A stretch of 40,828 bases of DNA from Nostoc commune NIES-4072 (GTDB taxonomy: Bacteria; Cyanobacteriota; Cyanobacteriia; Cyanobacteriales; Nostocaceae): positions 1-40,828 of the forward strand of contig NZ_BDUD01000006.1 in NCBI RefSeq assembly GCF_003113895.1. The letters are read 5' to 3'. Each line of letters begins with the position of its first letter. The stretch's first letter is position 1. Below are positions 23,237 through 31,886 of this stretch, in pieces. Made by a program: the position numbers and the translations under genes. Under the pieces are notes generated by a model that was not told the DNA's origin, did no database searches, and was given only the letters and a program-made list of their open reading frames with translations.

Positions 23237-25690
23237 ATGATTACCAAAATCAAGGCTAATAAATCATTTCGGGGAACTACCAAATACGTCTTAGAGAAAG
23301 ATAAAGCTAAGATTATTGGTGGGAATATGTATAGTAAAAGTACCAATGAACTGGTCGAGCAGTTTACCCTATCAGCCCACCTTAACCCTCAACTTAAAGA
23401 CCCCTGCTACCACTTAATGCTTAGTGTACCGAAAAGTGATAGAACGCTAAATGATGACGAATTAGCTAATCTGTCTCAACGTCACTTGGCATCGGTCATT
23501 GTACTATCGCGGCTTAAAGGTGATGAATCCCAAGTTAAACAACCTGAGAAAAGGATATCAGACAGCAAACTAAACCAGCTAGTTGATGAATTTATAGAAA
23601 CAGAACTGCCAGCCTATGACTTCTTTATAGCGCGACACTCAGACAAAGAACACGACCACACTCACATTGTTGCATCTAGAGTCAATAATCTAGATGGTAA
23701 ATCCATTCGTACCTGGAATAATTACGCCTACTCGGAATACTCCGCCCGACTACTAGAGCGAGAATTTCAGCTAACCCAAGTCCAAAGTAGTTGGGAAAGT
23801 AAACACAAAGCTATGACTCGGAATCAACTGGAACGAGTCGAGCGCGATGGGCTTCCAGGTGAAGAAATAATGCGCCGAGCGATTGAAAAAGTGGCGGAAA
23901 ATAAACCAAAAATGCCTCAATTTATTGAGCAGTTATGGAGAGAACATCAAGTTAAAGCCATCGTCAGTTATTACGGTCACGGTGGGGTAAGAGGTATTAA
24001 GTTCGGTATTGATGTCGGCTCAGTTAATGAAGATGGTTCCCCTCGACTGCTTTGGAAACAGGGAGGTAATTTAAATAAATATAAGTGTTCATTTACAAAG
24101 CTTCAGACAGAATTGGGGATAAACTACGACCCCAAACGGGACGATAGCGAAATTAAACGTTTAAATAATTTCTTAGAAGTTGTAGATAATAACCTAGTTA
24201 ATCAACAGCTAAAATCAACCATATCACCTAAAACAGCTCACAATTTAGCCGAAACTAAACACCAGACAAACCCAGCTAAATCAGATGTAGAACAACAAGC
24301 CAGTTCAGAACTCATAAATACAATCGCTGACTTTCTTGAACAGTCAGCAGTTGAGTCAACCTTGATTGAAACATTGCCACAGTTAACAGAACAACTGTCT
24401 GAGTATCATCAGAATTTATCAGCCGTAAGAACCACATACGACGAGCTATTAGCGGCGATTGCTCTTAAGGAACAACTCTTATCACAAAGAACTGTGGATG
24501 CAATCTCTGACTTTATTGAACAGTCAGTAGTTGATGATGCCTTAAGTGAAACGTTACCACAATTAACAGAACAACTCTCTCAATATCACCAGCAGTTAGC
24601 TAATAATAAAACCACATTCGACGAGCTATCATCGGCGATTACTCAAGAGTTACAATCCCATGTAGAGGAAAAAGCAATTTCATCAATTTCTAATTATATT
24701 GAGCAATCGACTATCTCTTCAGCATTAACCCAAACAGTATTAGAATTAACGCAACAACTTTCTCAATACAAAGAGGAACTCATTACAGCTAAAGCTACAT
24801 TTAATGACCTGGATGCAGAGCTTGCGGCTGAGTTACAATCATATCTAGAGAAAAGAGCCATTTCATCAATTTCTGATTATATTGAGCAATCGGCTGTTGA
24901 ATCAGCATTAACTGAAACAGTATTAGAATTAACGCAACAGCTTTCTCAAAATCAGCAGCAGCTATCAGCCGGAAGAACCATATTCGACGACCTGGAAGCA
25001 GCGATTGTTTATTTGGATCAACTCCATAGATCGCAAAAACCAGTGGATGTAGTTGCTCTTAATCAAACTCCAACTATAACCACAGATGAACCAAATTTAA
25101 AAGATAATCTTTCAGCTGATTTATATGAGTATTACAGCGCCGACTTGCAAAACTTATTAGTGACTGACCGAGATAAAGAAATTGCTATACGGGCGCTATT
25201 AGATAATAAACTAACCCAAGATGTTGAAGAAATTCTCCAAGCCAGTCCAGCCGGATGGACACAAGATGAAGCTAGAGAATTGGTACTTATCGCTAGCAAT
25301 CAACTGGCAACTCAAAAGTCAGAACCAGAACAGTCACTCACAGAAAAGCAGCGTCAAGAGTCGGAATTCTTAGCTATGGCTGTGCCTATTGCTGTTGAAT
25401 TAATCAACTGGCAATTAAGAGAAAGTGGCTCAAATTGCCTGAGATTCAAACGTGCAACTCTAGAGAAGCAGGGTAGAGAACTGGTATTTACCCATGATGA
25501 ACGAGGTGAGATTTTTCGAGTGGCAGTCAGCCGAAACCAGTCGGGTGAGCTTGAGTATTCACCGATTTATATTGGGTCAGTAGAAAGAGAAGATATTCAG
25601 CTTTGGCAAAAAGCAGAGCGTGTATTGCAACAAATAATATCAGAAGAACAGCAACAAGAACTCAGACAAAATAAAGAATTTTCTCTCTAG
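23237..25690 (+). CDS. MOBP-type relaxase
   Basis: I start this 817-residue protein at ATG 23237 (MITKIKANKSFRGTTKYVLE), the usual N-terminus of MOBP relaxases, not at the earlier in-frame TTG. The metal-binding motif HSDKEHDHTHIVASRVN near residues 134-150 supplies three His. A Tyr nucleophile is expected in the first 40 residues, and Tyr18 (TKYVLE) is a candidate. Residues about 365-600 hold four imperfect repeats of an IEQS..ETLPQLTEQLSQY helical unit, probably coiled coil. The end is a small domain common in cyanobacterial relaxases. It nicks oriT and leads the strand in transfer. Confidence 0.88.
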   Translation: MITKIKANKSFRGTTKYVLEKDKAKIIGGNMYSKSTNELVEQFTLSAHLNPQLKDPCYHLMLSVPKSDRTLNDDELANLSQRHLASVIVLSRLKGDESQVKQPEKRISDSKLNQLVDEFIETELPAYDFFIARHSDKEHDHTHIVASRVNNLDGKSIRTWNNYAYSEYSARLLEREFQLTQVQSSWESKHKAMTRNQLERVERDGLPGEEIMRRAIEKVAENKPKMPQFIEQLWREHQVKAIVSYYGHGGVRGIKFGIDVGSVNEDGSPRLLWKQGGNLNKYKCSFTKLQTELGINYDPKRDDSEIKRLNNFLEVVDNNLVNQQLKSTISPKTAHNLAETKHQTNPAKSDVEQQASSELINTIADFLEQSAVESTLIETLPQLTEQLSEYHQNLSAVRTTYDELLAAIALKEQLLSQRTVDAISDFIEQSVVDDALSETLPQLTEQLSQYHQQLANNKTTFDELSSAITQELQSHVEEKAISSISNYIEQSTISSALTQTVLELTQQLSQYKEELITAKATFNDLDAELAAELQSYLEKRAISSISDYIEQSAVESALTETVLELTQQLSQNQQQLSAGRTIFDDLEAAIVYLDQLHRSQKPVDVVALNQTPTITTDEPNLKDNLSADLYEYYSADLQNLLVTDRDKEIAIRALLDNKLTQDVEEILQASPAGWTQDEARELVLIASNQLATQKSEPEQSLTEKQRQESEFLAMAVPIAVELINWQLRESGSNCLRFKRATLEKQGRELVFTHDERGEIFRVAVSRNQSGELEYSPIYIGSVEREDIQLWQKAERVLQQIISEEQQQELRQNKEFSL

Positions 25691-25693
25691 CTG

Positions 25694-25942
25694 ATGACGC
25701 ACCTCAAAACCGATCAAGCTCAATCAAGATCGGTGTCTGCTACTGCCACAAATCCACTCGTTGAGCTACCCAAAAATGACTTCTGCTCACAAGTGCTTCT
25801 TGATACAAGTTTTGTGGCGAAGGCGTTTAAGCAGATACATCAGATGAAACGCGAGTTTGGCTTGGGGTATGCCTTAATTAATGTTGGAGAGTTTCGCCCA
25901 GACATGACATCACCGTGCCGAAACGGGAAAATTGTACGCTAA
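25694..25942 (+). CDS. Small protein, 3' end supplied by an inserted element
   Basis: An 82-codon frame starting four bases after the relaxase stop. The first 70 residues (FCSQVLLDTSFVAKAFKQIH, REFGLGYALINVGEF) look like real coding sequence. The last 12 codons lie inside the left terminal repeat of the miniature element at 25906, and the stop codon is within it. The native 3' part has probably been cut off. No family is recognised. It is probably co-transcribed with the relaxase. Confidence 0.5.
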   Translation: MTHLKTDQAQSRSVSATATNPLVELPKNDFCSQVLLDTSFVAKAFKQIHQMKREFGLGYALINVGEFRPDMTSPCRNGKIVR

Positions 25943-26187
25943 GGAATTGATGCTAACCTCAACGCTATGAAAACAAGTTGTTTTGAGCGAAATGGCATAC
26001 CTGTATTTATCACTTTTGACTCGAATTAGTCTTGGAAGATGGTGCAGAGTAGTACTAATACTCTGCACCAATTAACTGAGGGTAAACAGCCACTCACGGA
26101 TGCTTAGAAAAGCAAGCGGCTAAGATGGTTGCTGGGCAACGCTTTTAGCCTTAGCGTACAATTTTCCCGTTTTGGCACGGTGATGCC
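25906..26187. mobile_element. Tn3-type miniature inverted-repeat element (TIME-like)
   Basis: The arms at 25908-25944 and 26149-26185 are inverted copies with 36 of 37 bases identical. Extended to 38 bases they end, inward, in GGGAAAATTGTACGCTAAG, matching the inner end of Tn3/Tn21-family terminal repeats (CGGAAAA...TACGCTAAG). The 282-bp element has no gene. It contains one perfect hairpin (GGTGCAGAGTA 26041-26051 with 26059-26069). Size and ends match TIMEs, the non-autonomous Tn3 derivatives. No 5-bp target duplication is visible. Confidence 0.72.
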
Positions 26188-26658
26188 CACTTGGTGGCAC
26201 GAACCTTCGATCTACGCCAACGAAAGTGGCTGGATGAAACTTCAACTCATCAATATCTAAGCAGCGAAATGGCCACTAACGTTTTGAACGTTGTCGAGCA
26301 CTCATGCTGCCCCCCTCACCACGTGATTTACCTTTTTTACCTAAAGTTAATTGCGAATTAAAACATCTGAATCCCTTGTATTTACAACTAAGCAAGCATT
26401 TTTAATTTGACAAGTGTCATAAATATTTGTCACAAGTATTTATGGCGCTTCAACCCTCAATCAATTTGATGAAATTGAGGATTTTTCTTTACTTAAAAAA
26501 CAAACCGGGGACTCATGTCCCCGGCTTGGGTTGCTATTTAATTCTGGCTTTTTTTGTTTTAATTGATTCTGTAACAAGTATATCTACAGAAGCAGTCGAA
26601 ATGCAAGGCTGACTTCAAAAAAAACGTGAAGTTTTATTAGAGATGCCTTTATTTGTTA
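26188..26658. other. Non-coding stretch with three successive hairpins
   Basis: No defendable gene is present. CATAAATA (26419-26426) pairs with TATTTATG (26437-26444). CCTCAAT (26455-26461) pairs with ATTGAGG (26474-26480) and is followed by ATTTTTCTTT, a good rho-independent terminator. CCGGGGA pairs with TCCCCGG around 26504-26523. A short structured transcript ending at the T-run is possible. I see no coding or CRISPR pattern. Confidence 0.35.
26455..26490 (+). terminator. Rho-independent terminator
   Basis: A seven-base stem (CCTCAAT with ATTGAGG, loop of 12) is immediately followed by ATTTTTCTTT. The direction is plus, which would end read-through from the mobilisation operon. Confidence 0.5.
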
Positions 26659-26705
26659 GTGTACAGTAACAAATTAAATGGCGTTAAGACAAATTCGTGT
26701 CATCA
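26659..26705. mobile_element. Tn7/CAST-like transposon end
   Basis: TGTACAGTAACAAATTAAAT followed within twenty bases by GACAAATTCGTGTCATC resembles the termini of cyanobacterial Tn7-like elements, including CRISPR-associated transposons. Those start TGTACAGTGACAAATTA and carry repeated TnsB-binding sites of the form GACAAATTxxxTGTCATC. The end points to the right, towards the tniQ-tniB-tniA remnant at 29857-32429. I find no matching right end in the window, so this is probably a decayed element. Confidence 0.6.
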
Positions 26706-26906
26706 AGTTAAGCCTTACCCACTGCACGACTTGCAACAATTTGTGTTGACACAGCTTGGCTGGAAGTGCCCCTGTTCAATTGTTCTTTCTTGGAGGGTTA
26801 CTGCATCAGGACGAGGCCAAGCTTTCTCTATTTTCACTGCTCCTCAAAGTCCTAATCGCAAATTGCCAAAGTTTTGACTATACCACAAAACACTTTTGCA
26901 AGAGTT

Positions 26907-28634
26907 CTAATCTGCTGTAACTTGCTGCCAGAGAGTAGCATATAATCCTCCTTGTTTTATTAAATCTGCATGGTGACCTCTTGCCACAATACAACCTTTT
27001 TCCATCACAAAAATTACATTGGCACGTATCGCTTGAGTAATGCGGTGAGTAATTACAATCACTGTGCGATTTTTAGCAATTTTATCAACTGTAGCAAGAA
27101 TTTCTGCTTCGGTAATAGGGTCTAATGCCGATGTCGCTTCATCAAGAATTAGAATAGCCGGTTTTCTTAGCAACGCCCTTGCTAGGGCGATTCTTTGTCG
27201 CTGCCCCCCCGATAATTGTCCGCCTCTATTGCCGACAGGGGTATCGTAACCTTGGGGTAAAGAGAGAATAAACTCATGAAGTTCTGCATCTTTTGCGGCA
27301 GTCTCTATTTGCTCATCAGTAGCTCCTAAATATCCCATACGAATATTTTCTTGTATTGAGGTGTTAAACAAAATCACCTCTTGAGAAACCAATCCAATTT
27401 GTTCCCGTAAGGATTTTTGAGAACAAGAACGCAAATCAACACCATCAAAGAGAATTTGACCTTGTTCGGGGTCATAAAGTCGGGTTAATAAATTAACAAT
27501 GGTACTTTTACCCGCACCAGAATGTCCTACAAAGACTAGAAAATCACCTTTATGAATTCTTAGAGATAAATTATTAACTCCTTTTCTTTCCGAGGAATAG
27601 TTAAAGGTAACGTTATTAAAGCTAATTTCACTGGAAAAATGGGCTAACTCAATAGCATCTGATGCGTCTTGTACTTGTGGCACTTCAGCTAATAGAACAC
27701 AAATGCGCTGCATAGCAGCTATCCCGTCAATTAAGTAAGGGAGAGAAAAAGTAAAACTGAGGATATTTAGATTTAACCCGACTAATAAAACTTGAAAAGA
27801 AACGATAGTTCCGACTGTAATTATGTTTTTGTATGCCATTACTGCGCCAATACTGATTACAGCAAGCTGGACAAACACAAATACTAAAGTGGGAATCCTC
27901 TGAACTAAATAAGAGTAAAACTTGGCTTTAACATAAACTTTTTTTAGAGCCTGCAAATCCTGAAAAAAATTGTTAATCGTTTGGAATTGTAAACCAAATA
28001 GTTTAACCATTGCTTGGGAGACAATATTTTCTTGAACAACATTAGCAATTTGTCCTTGTTTGTCTCTTATCTGATAGCTTTTGTCTATAGCCTTTTGAGC
28101 AATTTTAGCAGGAGCAATAGTGCAAAAAGTTAAACCAATACAACTAATCAGCCCTAGCTGCCAATTGAGAAAAAACATTAAAATAGCAGAAAAGAAGATG
28201 CTACCTAGTTCTAAAACTAAAATTAGTCCATAGATTAAGCTATTTTCTACTTTTTCAGTATCACCTGAAAAACAGTTGGCAATATCTCCAGTTGAACGTC
28301 GCTCAAAAAATTCTAAAGATAGGTTTTGTAAGTGAGCGAACATACTATAGCGGATATTATTGATAACTGAAATCTGAAATACTATAGCCCAGTAATCCCC
28401 TAATAATCCAATAAATATAAATAAAATTGCCCCTCCAAGTAGCAGTAGAAGAATTAAAACTAAGAGACTGTAATTTTGAGGAATAATGGCTGCATCAATA
28501 ATAAATTTTAAGCTCATTCTAATTGAAGAATCAAAAGCAGCCTCAAAAATTTCACGAGCAATGAGAAGACTTACTAACCATTTATATGGGACAATATATT
28601 TATTTATTTCTCTAGCAAACCACATTAAATTCAT
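26907..28634 (-). CDS. ABC exporter, fused membrane and ATPase domains
   Basis: About 575 residues from ATG 28634; the frame is open to TTG 28685, but no start signal favours that. Six membrane helices in the first 330 residues (for example LLVLILLLLLGGAILFIFIG) are followed by an ATPase domain with Walker A GHSGAGKSTIVN, signature LSGGQRQRIALARALL, Walker B ILILDEATSALD and switch His (VITHR). This is the MsbA-like type that works as a homodimer and exports lipids, drugs or peptides. No C39 protease domain precedes it, so it would not itself cut a leader. It might export the product of the 33-40 kb cassette, but it lies 4.7 kb away on the other strand. Confidence 0.9.
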   Translation of the reverse strand: MNLMWFAREINKYIVPYKWLVSLLIAREIFEAAFDSSIRMSLKFIIDAAIIPQNYSLLVLILLLLLGGAILFIFIGLLGDYWAIVFQISVINNIRYSMFAHLQNLSLEFFERRSTGDIANCFSGDTEKVENSLIYGLILVLELGSIFFSAILMFFLNWQLGLISCIGLTFCTIAPAKIAQKAIDKSYQIRDKQGQIANVVQENIVSQAMVKLFGLQFQTINNFFQDLQALKKVYVKAKFYSYLVQRIPTLVFVFVQLAVISIGAVMAYKNIITVGTIVSFQVLLVGLNLNILSFTFSLPYLIDGIAAMQRICVLLAEVPQVQDASDAIELAHFSSEISFNNVTFNYSSERKGVNNLSLRIHKGDFLVFVGHSGAGKSTIVNLLTRLYDPEQGQILFDGVDLRSCSQKSLREQIGLVSQEVILFNTSIQENIRMGYLGATDEQIETAAKDAELHEFILSLPQGYDTPVGNRGGQLSGGQRQRIALARALLRKPAILILDEATSALDPITEAEILATVDKIAKNRTVIVITHRITQAIRANVIFVMEKGCIVARGHHADLIKQGGLYATLWQQVTAD

Positions 28635-29108
28635 ATAAGTTTTGTAATTATATTTTCTAGTAAAATGGAGTTGGCGAATGAGCAATTAATCGATTATTAC
28701 AACTGCGCTTTTAAATTCAGTTCAACTTTCGTGGTGCAAAACAGTCGTGGTATCACCGAATATTGCCTGAACACAAATCAAATAGCAGTGACATTCCGCA
28801 GATAATCTTTCCTTTTTTATGGCTAACTTATGCCATCATTTTCTAAATATTTTTTGTTCTAGCAATCCTGACATTATGATTATCGGACATAAAGCCTCCT
28901 GTAAGGGATTTTTAAGATGTTCATAACACTAGAAAAATAAGTTTTAAAAAACTTGAACCTATTTTATTAACTATTTTTTTTATAAAAATTTACAATTTTA
29001 GTTCTTATTTATACCAGTTAGAATACTCTAACTTTAAATATAAAGAGGCATTTAAAGACTGATATATAGACTGTTAATATTGTACTTATAAACATAATGT
29101 AAACTGTA
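28635..29108. other. AT-rich intergenic region, no feature seen
   Basis: Between the ABC exporter start and the GNAT stop there is AT-rich sequence with many short runs of T and A. I find no open frame with a start signal, no strong hairpin and no repeat. It probably contains the exporter's promoter. Confidence 0.5.
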
Positions 29109-29543
29109 TTACAGAATCCTTTTGATCATTTGAATATGTGGAATCCCTGCATCCATAAACATTTCTCCCTCAGTTTGAAAGCCGAACTTTTTATAAAAAT
29201 TAATAACAGAGATTTGGGACTCAATAATTATATAATGATACTCTTTTCCCTTGGCATACTCTATAGCTTTTTCAAGCATTTTCATGCCTATACCTTGATT
29301 TCTACATTGCTTACTTACGCAGACACGGGCTATTTTTAAAGAATCTAAATACTTAGTCATTCTCAATGTCCCAAAGACCTTATTATTATCTATAGCAAAA
29401 ATGTGTATTGCTTCTTTATCTAATCCATCGAGTTCTAATTCGAGCGGAACAGATTGCTCTAATATAAAAACTTCATAACGTAACTGCATAGCTAAAGGAA
29501 TATAAGGCGAGTCATAATTACTTATTAAAAATGTTAGCGGCAT
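29109..29543 (-). CDS. GNAT-family N-acetyltransferase (ElaA-like)
   Basis: A complete 144-residue protein. It opens with a strand and LAMQLRYEVFILEQSVPLEL, the ElaA-type N-terminal signature. Then come HIFAIDNNKVFGTLRM, the acetyl-CoA binding loop VCVSKQCRNQGIGMKMLEKA (Q/R-x-x-G-x-G/A form) and the C-terminal NFYKKFGFQTEGEMF. It transfers an acetyl group from acetyl-CoA to an amine; the substrate is unknown. It stands alone between the ABC exporter and the transposon remnant, so it is probably cargo of the Tn7-like element. Confidence 0.88.
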   Translation of the reverse strand: MPLTFLISNYDSPYIPLAMQLRYEVFILEQSVPLELELDGLDKEAIHIFAIDNNKVFGTLRMTKYLDSLKIARVCVSKQCRNQGIGMKMLEKAIEYAKGKEYHYIIIESQISVINFYKKFGFQTEGEMFMDAGIPHIQMIKRIL

Positions 29544-29659
29544 ATTCGTTTAGTATTTTCTCTGTGATGTCTCTTTCAAACCAAGATTCCTAAAAATTTA
29601 AGGCTACCAAAATCATCAATACTAATTATGATTATGCACCTGAAATTTGCTACAGAGTG

Positions 29660-29855
29660 GAATGGCACTAAGAAAACGTGAAACTTCGTCTGGGCAGGGT
29701 GTTGGGGGTAGGGGGTAGAGTGTAGTGTTAATAAACATTCAAGCTCACCAGGTGAAACAGAGGTTACTTATTCTTCATTCCCTACACCCTACACCCGATA
29801 CCCTACACCCAAAAGCCTTATAGCTAATGGATTTGTCCTTATCTTAGTGCCATTC
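29660..29855. mobile_element. MITE with 11-bp target duplication at the tniQ stop
   Basis: The 196-bp element has inverted tips GAATGGCACTAAG (29660) and CTTAGTGCCATTC (ending 29855). It is flanked by a perfect 11-base direct repeat GCTACAGAGTG at 29649-29659 and 29856-29866. An 11-bp duplication is typical of IS4-type elements. The interior holds inverted GGGTGTA-type heptamer blocks (about 29698-29728 and 29778-29812). It landed exactly on the tniQ stop codon, which the duplication preserves. Confidence 0.82.
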
Positions 29856-29856
29856 G

Positions 29857-30705
29857 CTACAGAGTGTAAAGTTTTTCATGGAAACTTGAGGGTGGAAGAG
29901 GCGGTTGCGATCGCAAAACTTTTCGGTCTACTGAAATTGGATGGTTTGACCCATTTTCCGACTCAAATACTTTAGTGTTAAAAGCGATTAATGAACCAAG
30001 AATCTTAATTAGCTCTGATTGTAATGCGATTTCTGAGTGATATAATTCATCTGATTTGATATGATATTTATCTAAATTTCCTAACCATTCTCCACAATGA
30101 TTACAATATCCAGTCCGCGAGTTAGGAGCTATGATAGGTAATTTATGATTGCAATGAGGACATTGTGTAATTAGAGGATAATGATGTTGGGGGCATACTG
30201 CAACTGGCTCAAAAGACCAAAGTAATGGTTCGTATATAGGTAATTTATTTTGATGCCAATAGCTGTAGCATAAAGGGCACCAAGCTTTGCAATCACGAAG
30301 TAAATAAACATAAGTTATTAATTCATGCCAATGCATCATAGTTAGACAGGTTAAATCACTACGTAAAGTGAGAATTTCTAGAGATTCAACTAATTTAGAT
30401 GTATACCAACCACTAAAGTTTAGTAACTTGATATGAGAACGATTTGTAAAAGTCCTACCAACAATCCCCTTACAAGATCCCGATAAGTCATCATGCCCCC
30501 AAAAAAATGGGTAGATTTTATGCTTGATTAATTTATCTGGGGTAACGCAATGAACCTCAGCTAAACGAATGAGATAACTAATTAAACTTTCACATTCAAT
30601 AGCTCCAACATTAATTGGCTCTAAAAAATATAAAACACTACGTTCTGGGATATCTGGAGTATGCAAATCATAACTTCGATATAAGGTTAATTTGTCAAAC
30701 TGCAT
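29857..30705 (-). CDS. tniQ: TniQ family protein
   Basis: The 282-residue protein starts with the TniQ core ESLISYLIRLAEVHCVTPDKL. Two Cys-rich zinc ribbons follow: CKAWCPLCYSYW near residues 135-150, and CPQHHYPLITQCPHCNHKLP then YCNHCGEWLG near residues 170-210. TniQ links target choice to the transposase machinery in Tn7-like elements and in CRISPR-associated transposons. The start overlaps the end of tniB by 11 bases. The gene appears intact; the miniature element at 29660 sits at its stop codon. Confidence 0.88.
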   Translation of the reverse strand: MQFDKLTLYRSYDLHTPDIPERSVLYFLEPINVGAIECESLISYLIRLAEVHCVTPDKLIKHKIYPFFWGHDDLSGSCKGIVGRTFTNRSHIKLLNFSGWYTSKLVESLEILTLRSDLTCLTMMHWHELITYVYLLRDCKAWCPLCYSYWHQNKLPIYEPLLWSFEPVAVCPQHHYPLITQCPHCNHKLPIIAPNSRTGYCNHCGEWLGNLDKYHIKSDELYHSEIALQSELIKILGSLIAFNTKVFESENGSNHPISVDRKVLRSQPPLPPSSFHEKLYTL

Positions 30706-31876
30706 TTTCGCTCCCTATTGAATCTCGTCTGGGCTTACGAATTCCCACTAATTTTTTTCGTTTTTTCGGCTCAATATCTTGAGATTTGATTTCAGATTGT
30801 GAGGTTGTTTGATGTTTGGATATAGGTGGACAGCGTAAACCTAAGTCTTGATATAACTCTTCTATCTTTCCTTCAATTTCTGCATATCTAGCTTCTCCTT
30901 GTTTAATATGTTTGAGAATATTTCGACATTGACCAACTGATAAAGCCCTTTTCTCTAAATGTTTGAGCGTAACAGTAGGAGCATCTTCATTTAATGCTTC
31001 TCCAAGGGCATTTCTTGACCAATTTTTGAGGATACCAACACATCCTAAGCTGCGTGAATACAAATATTCCCAATGCGATAGAAAATCTGGTGGCTCTTTT
31101 GTTGGTATTTGACACTGAAAATTCCAAATTACTGAGTGCCAAATTTCTCTATCTTCTATAAATTCGGCATTGTAACGAGGCAGATGAACATAAATACTAC
31201 GTCTACTTAATTGGTCGCCTATATCATGAAGGGTCAGTAAATCGTAAGTTCCAATTAATCCATGCAAAACTTGAGTGAGAGAAGCTAATGATTTAATTGC
31301 TTCAGGTACGTCTGTTAGTTTTTTTCCACTAGCTACAGCTAACAAATGATGTGCTTCATCAATAAAAAATATTTTCGGTCTTCTCTGTTTCAAAGCTTGC
31401 TCTAGTGCCCATCCTAATTCAGTCTCTAAAATTGCTGGTTTAATTATTAATTGACCATTAGGATTATGATACACACCCGAAGTTCCATAATTTATCTTAT
31501 TTTGAATTAGCTCTGGTGCTTCTGCCAGTGCATATAAACAACGTTTAAGATGGTCTTTGAAATTGAATAACCCTCCTGAGAATAAACGTGCCTCAATACT
31601 AGCAACAGGAATACAACCTTTGTTAACTTCCAATAAAGATAAAGATGATTCAATGATCCATTTTTCAATGAGGAGACGTAATTTTGTTTTACCTACTCCT
31701 GTTGGGCCAACAATAAAAATAATTCGTGAATCTCCGCAATCATTTATAATTGGCTTGAGAGTTTCAAAAGCAATATCCAAATAGGGATGTGCCATTGTAT
31801 ATGAGTCATAATAAGCCAGTCTTTCTGATGCTGAAGCTGTATGATATTCAGATGAAAATTGTTGGTTATTTCCCAT
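30695..31876 (-). CDS. tniB: TniB/TnsC-type AAA+ ATPase
   Basis: A 393-residue AAA+ protein of the TniB/TnsC group. Walker A is IIFIVGPTGVGKTKLRLLIE near residue 57 and Walker B PKIFFIDEAHHLL near 167. A sensor-type segment follows (HGLIGTYDLL) and then DQLSRRSIYVHLPRY, matching the TniB arginine region. The end is basic and polar (EPKKRKKLVGIRKPRRDSIG). It lies ten bases after the short TniA gene, overlaps tniQ and appears intact. It would activate a DDE transposase, which is missing here. Confidence 0.9.
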   Translation of the reverse strand: MGNNQQFSSEYHTASASERLAYYDSYTMAHPYLDIAFETLKPIINDCGDSRIIFIVGPTGVGKTKLRLLIEKWIIESSLSLLEVNKGCIPVASIEARLFSGGLFNFKDHLKRCLYALAEAPELIQNKINYGTSGVYHNPNGQLIIKPAILETELGWALEQALKQRRPKIFFIDEAHHLLAVASGKKLTDVPEAIKSLASLTQVLHGLIGTYDLLTLHDIGDQLSRRSIYVHLPRYNAEFIEDREIWHSVIWNFQCQIPTKEPPDFLSHWEYLYSRSLGCVGILKNWSRNALGEALNEDAPTVTLKHLEKRALSVGQCRNILKHIKQGEARYAEIEGKIEELYQDLGLRCPPISKHQTTSQSEIKSQDIEPKKRKKLVGIRKPRRDSIGSENAV

Positions 31877-31886
31877 ATATAAATGC

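Noticed and set aside
26427..26612. 61-codon plus-strand frame with a hydrophobic middle
   Set aside because: Overlaps a terminator hairpin and T-run; no ribosome binding site.
26653..26877. A 74-codon frame overlapping the TGTACA transposon end
   Set aside because: Starts inside the terminal repeat, no motif, likely chance.
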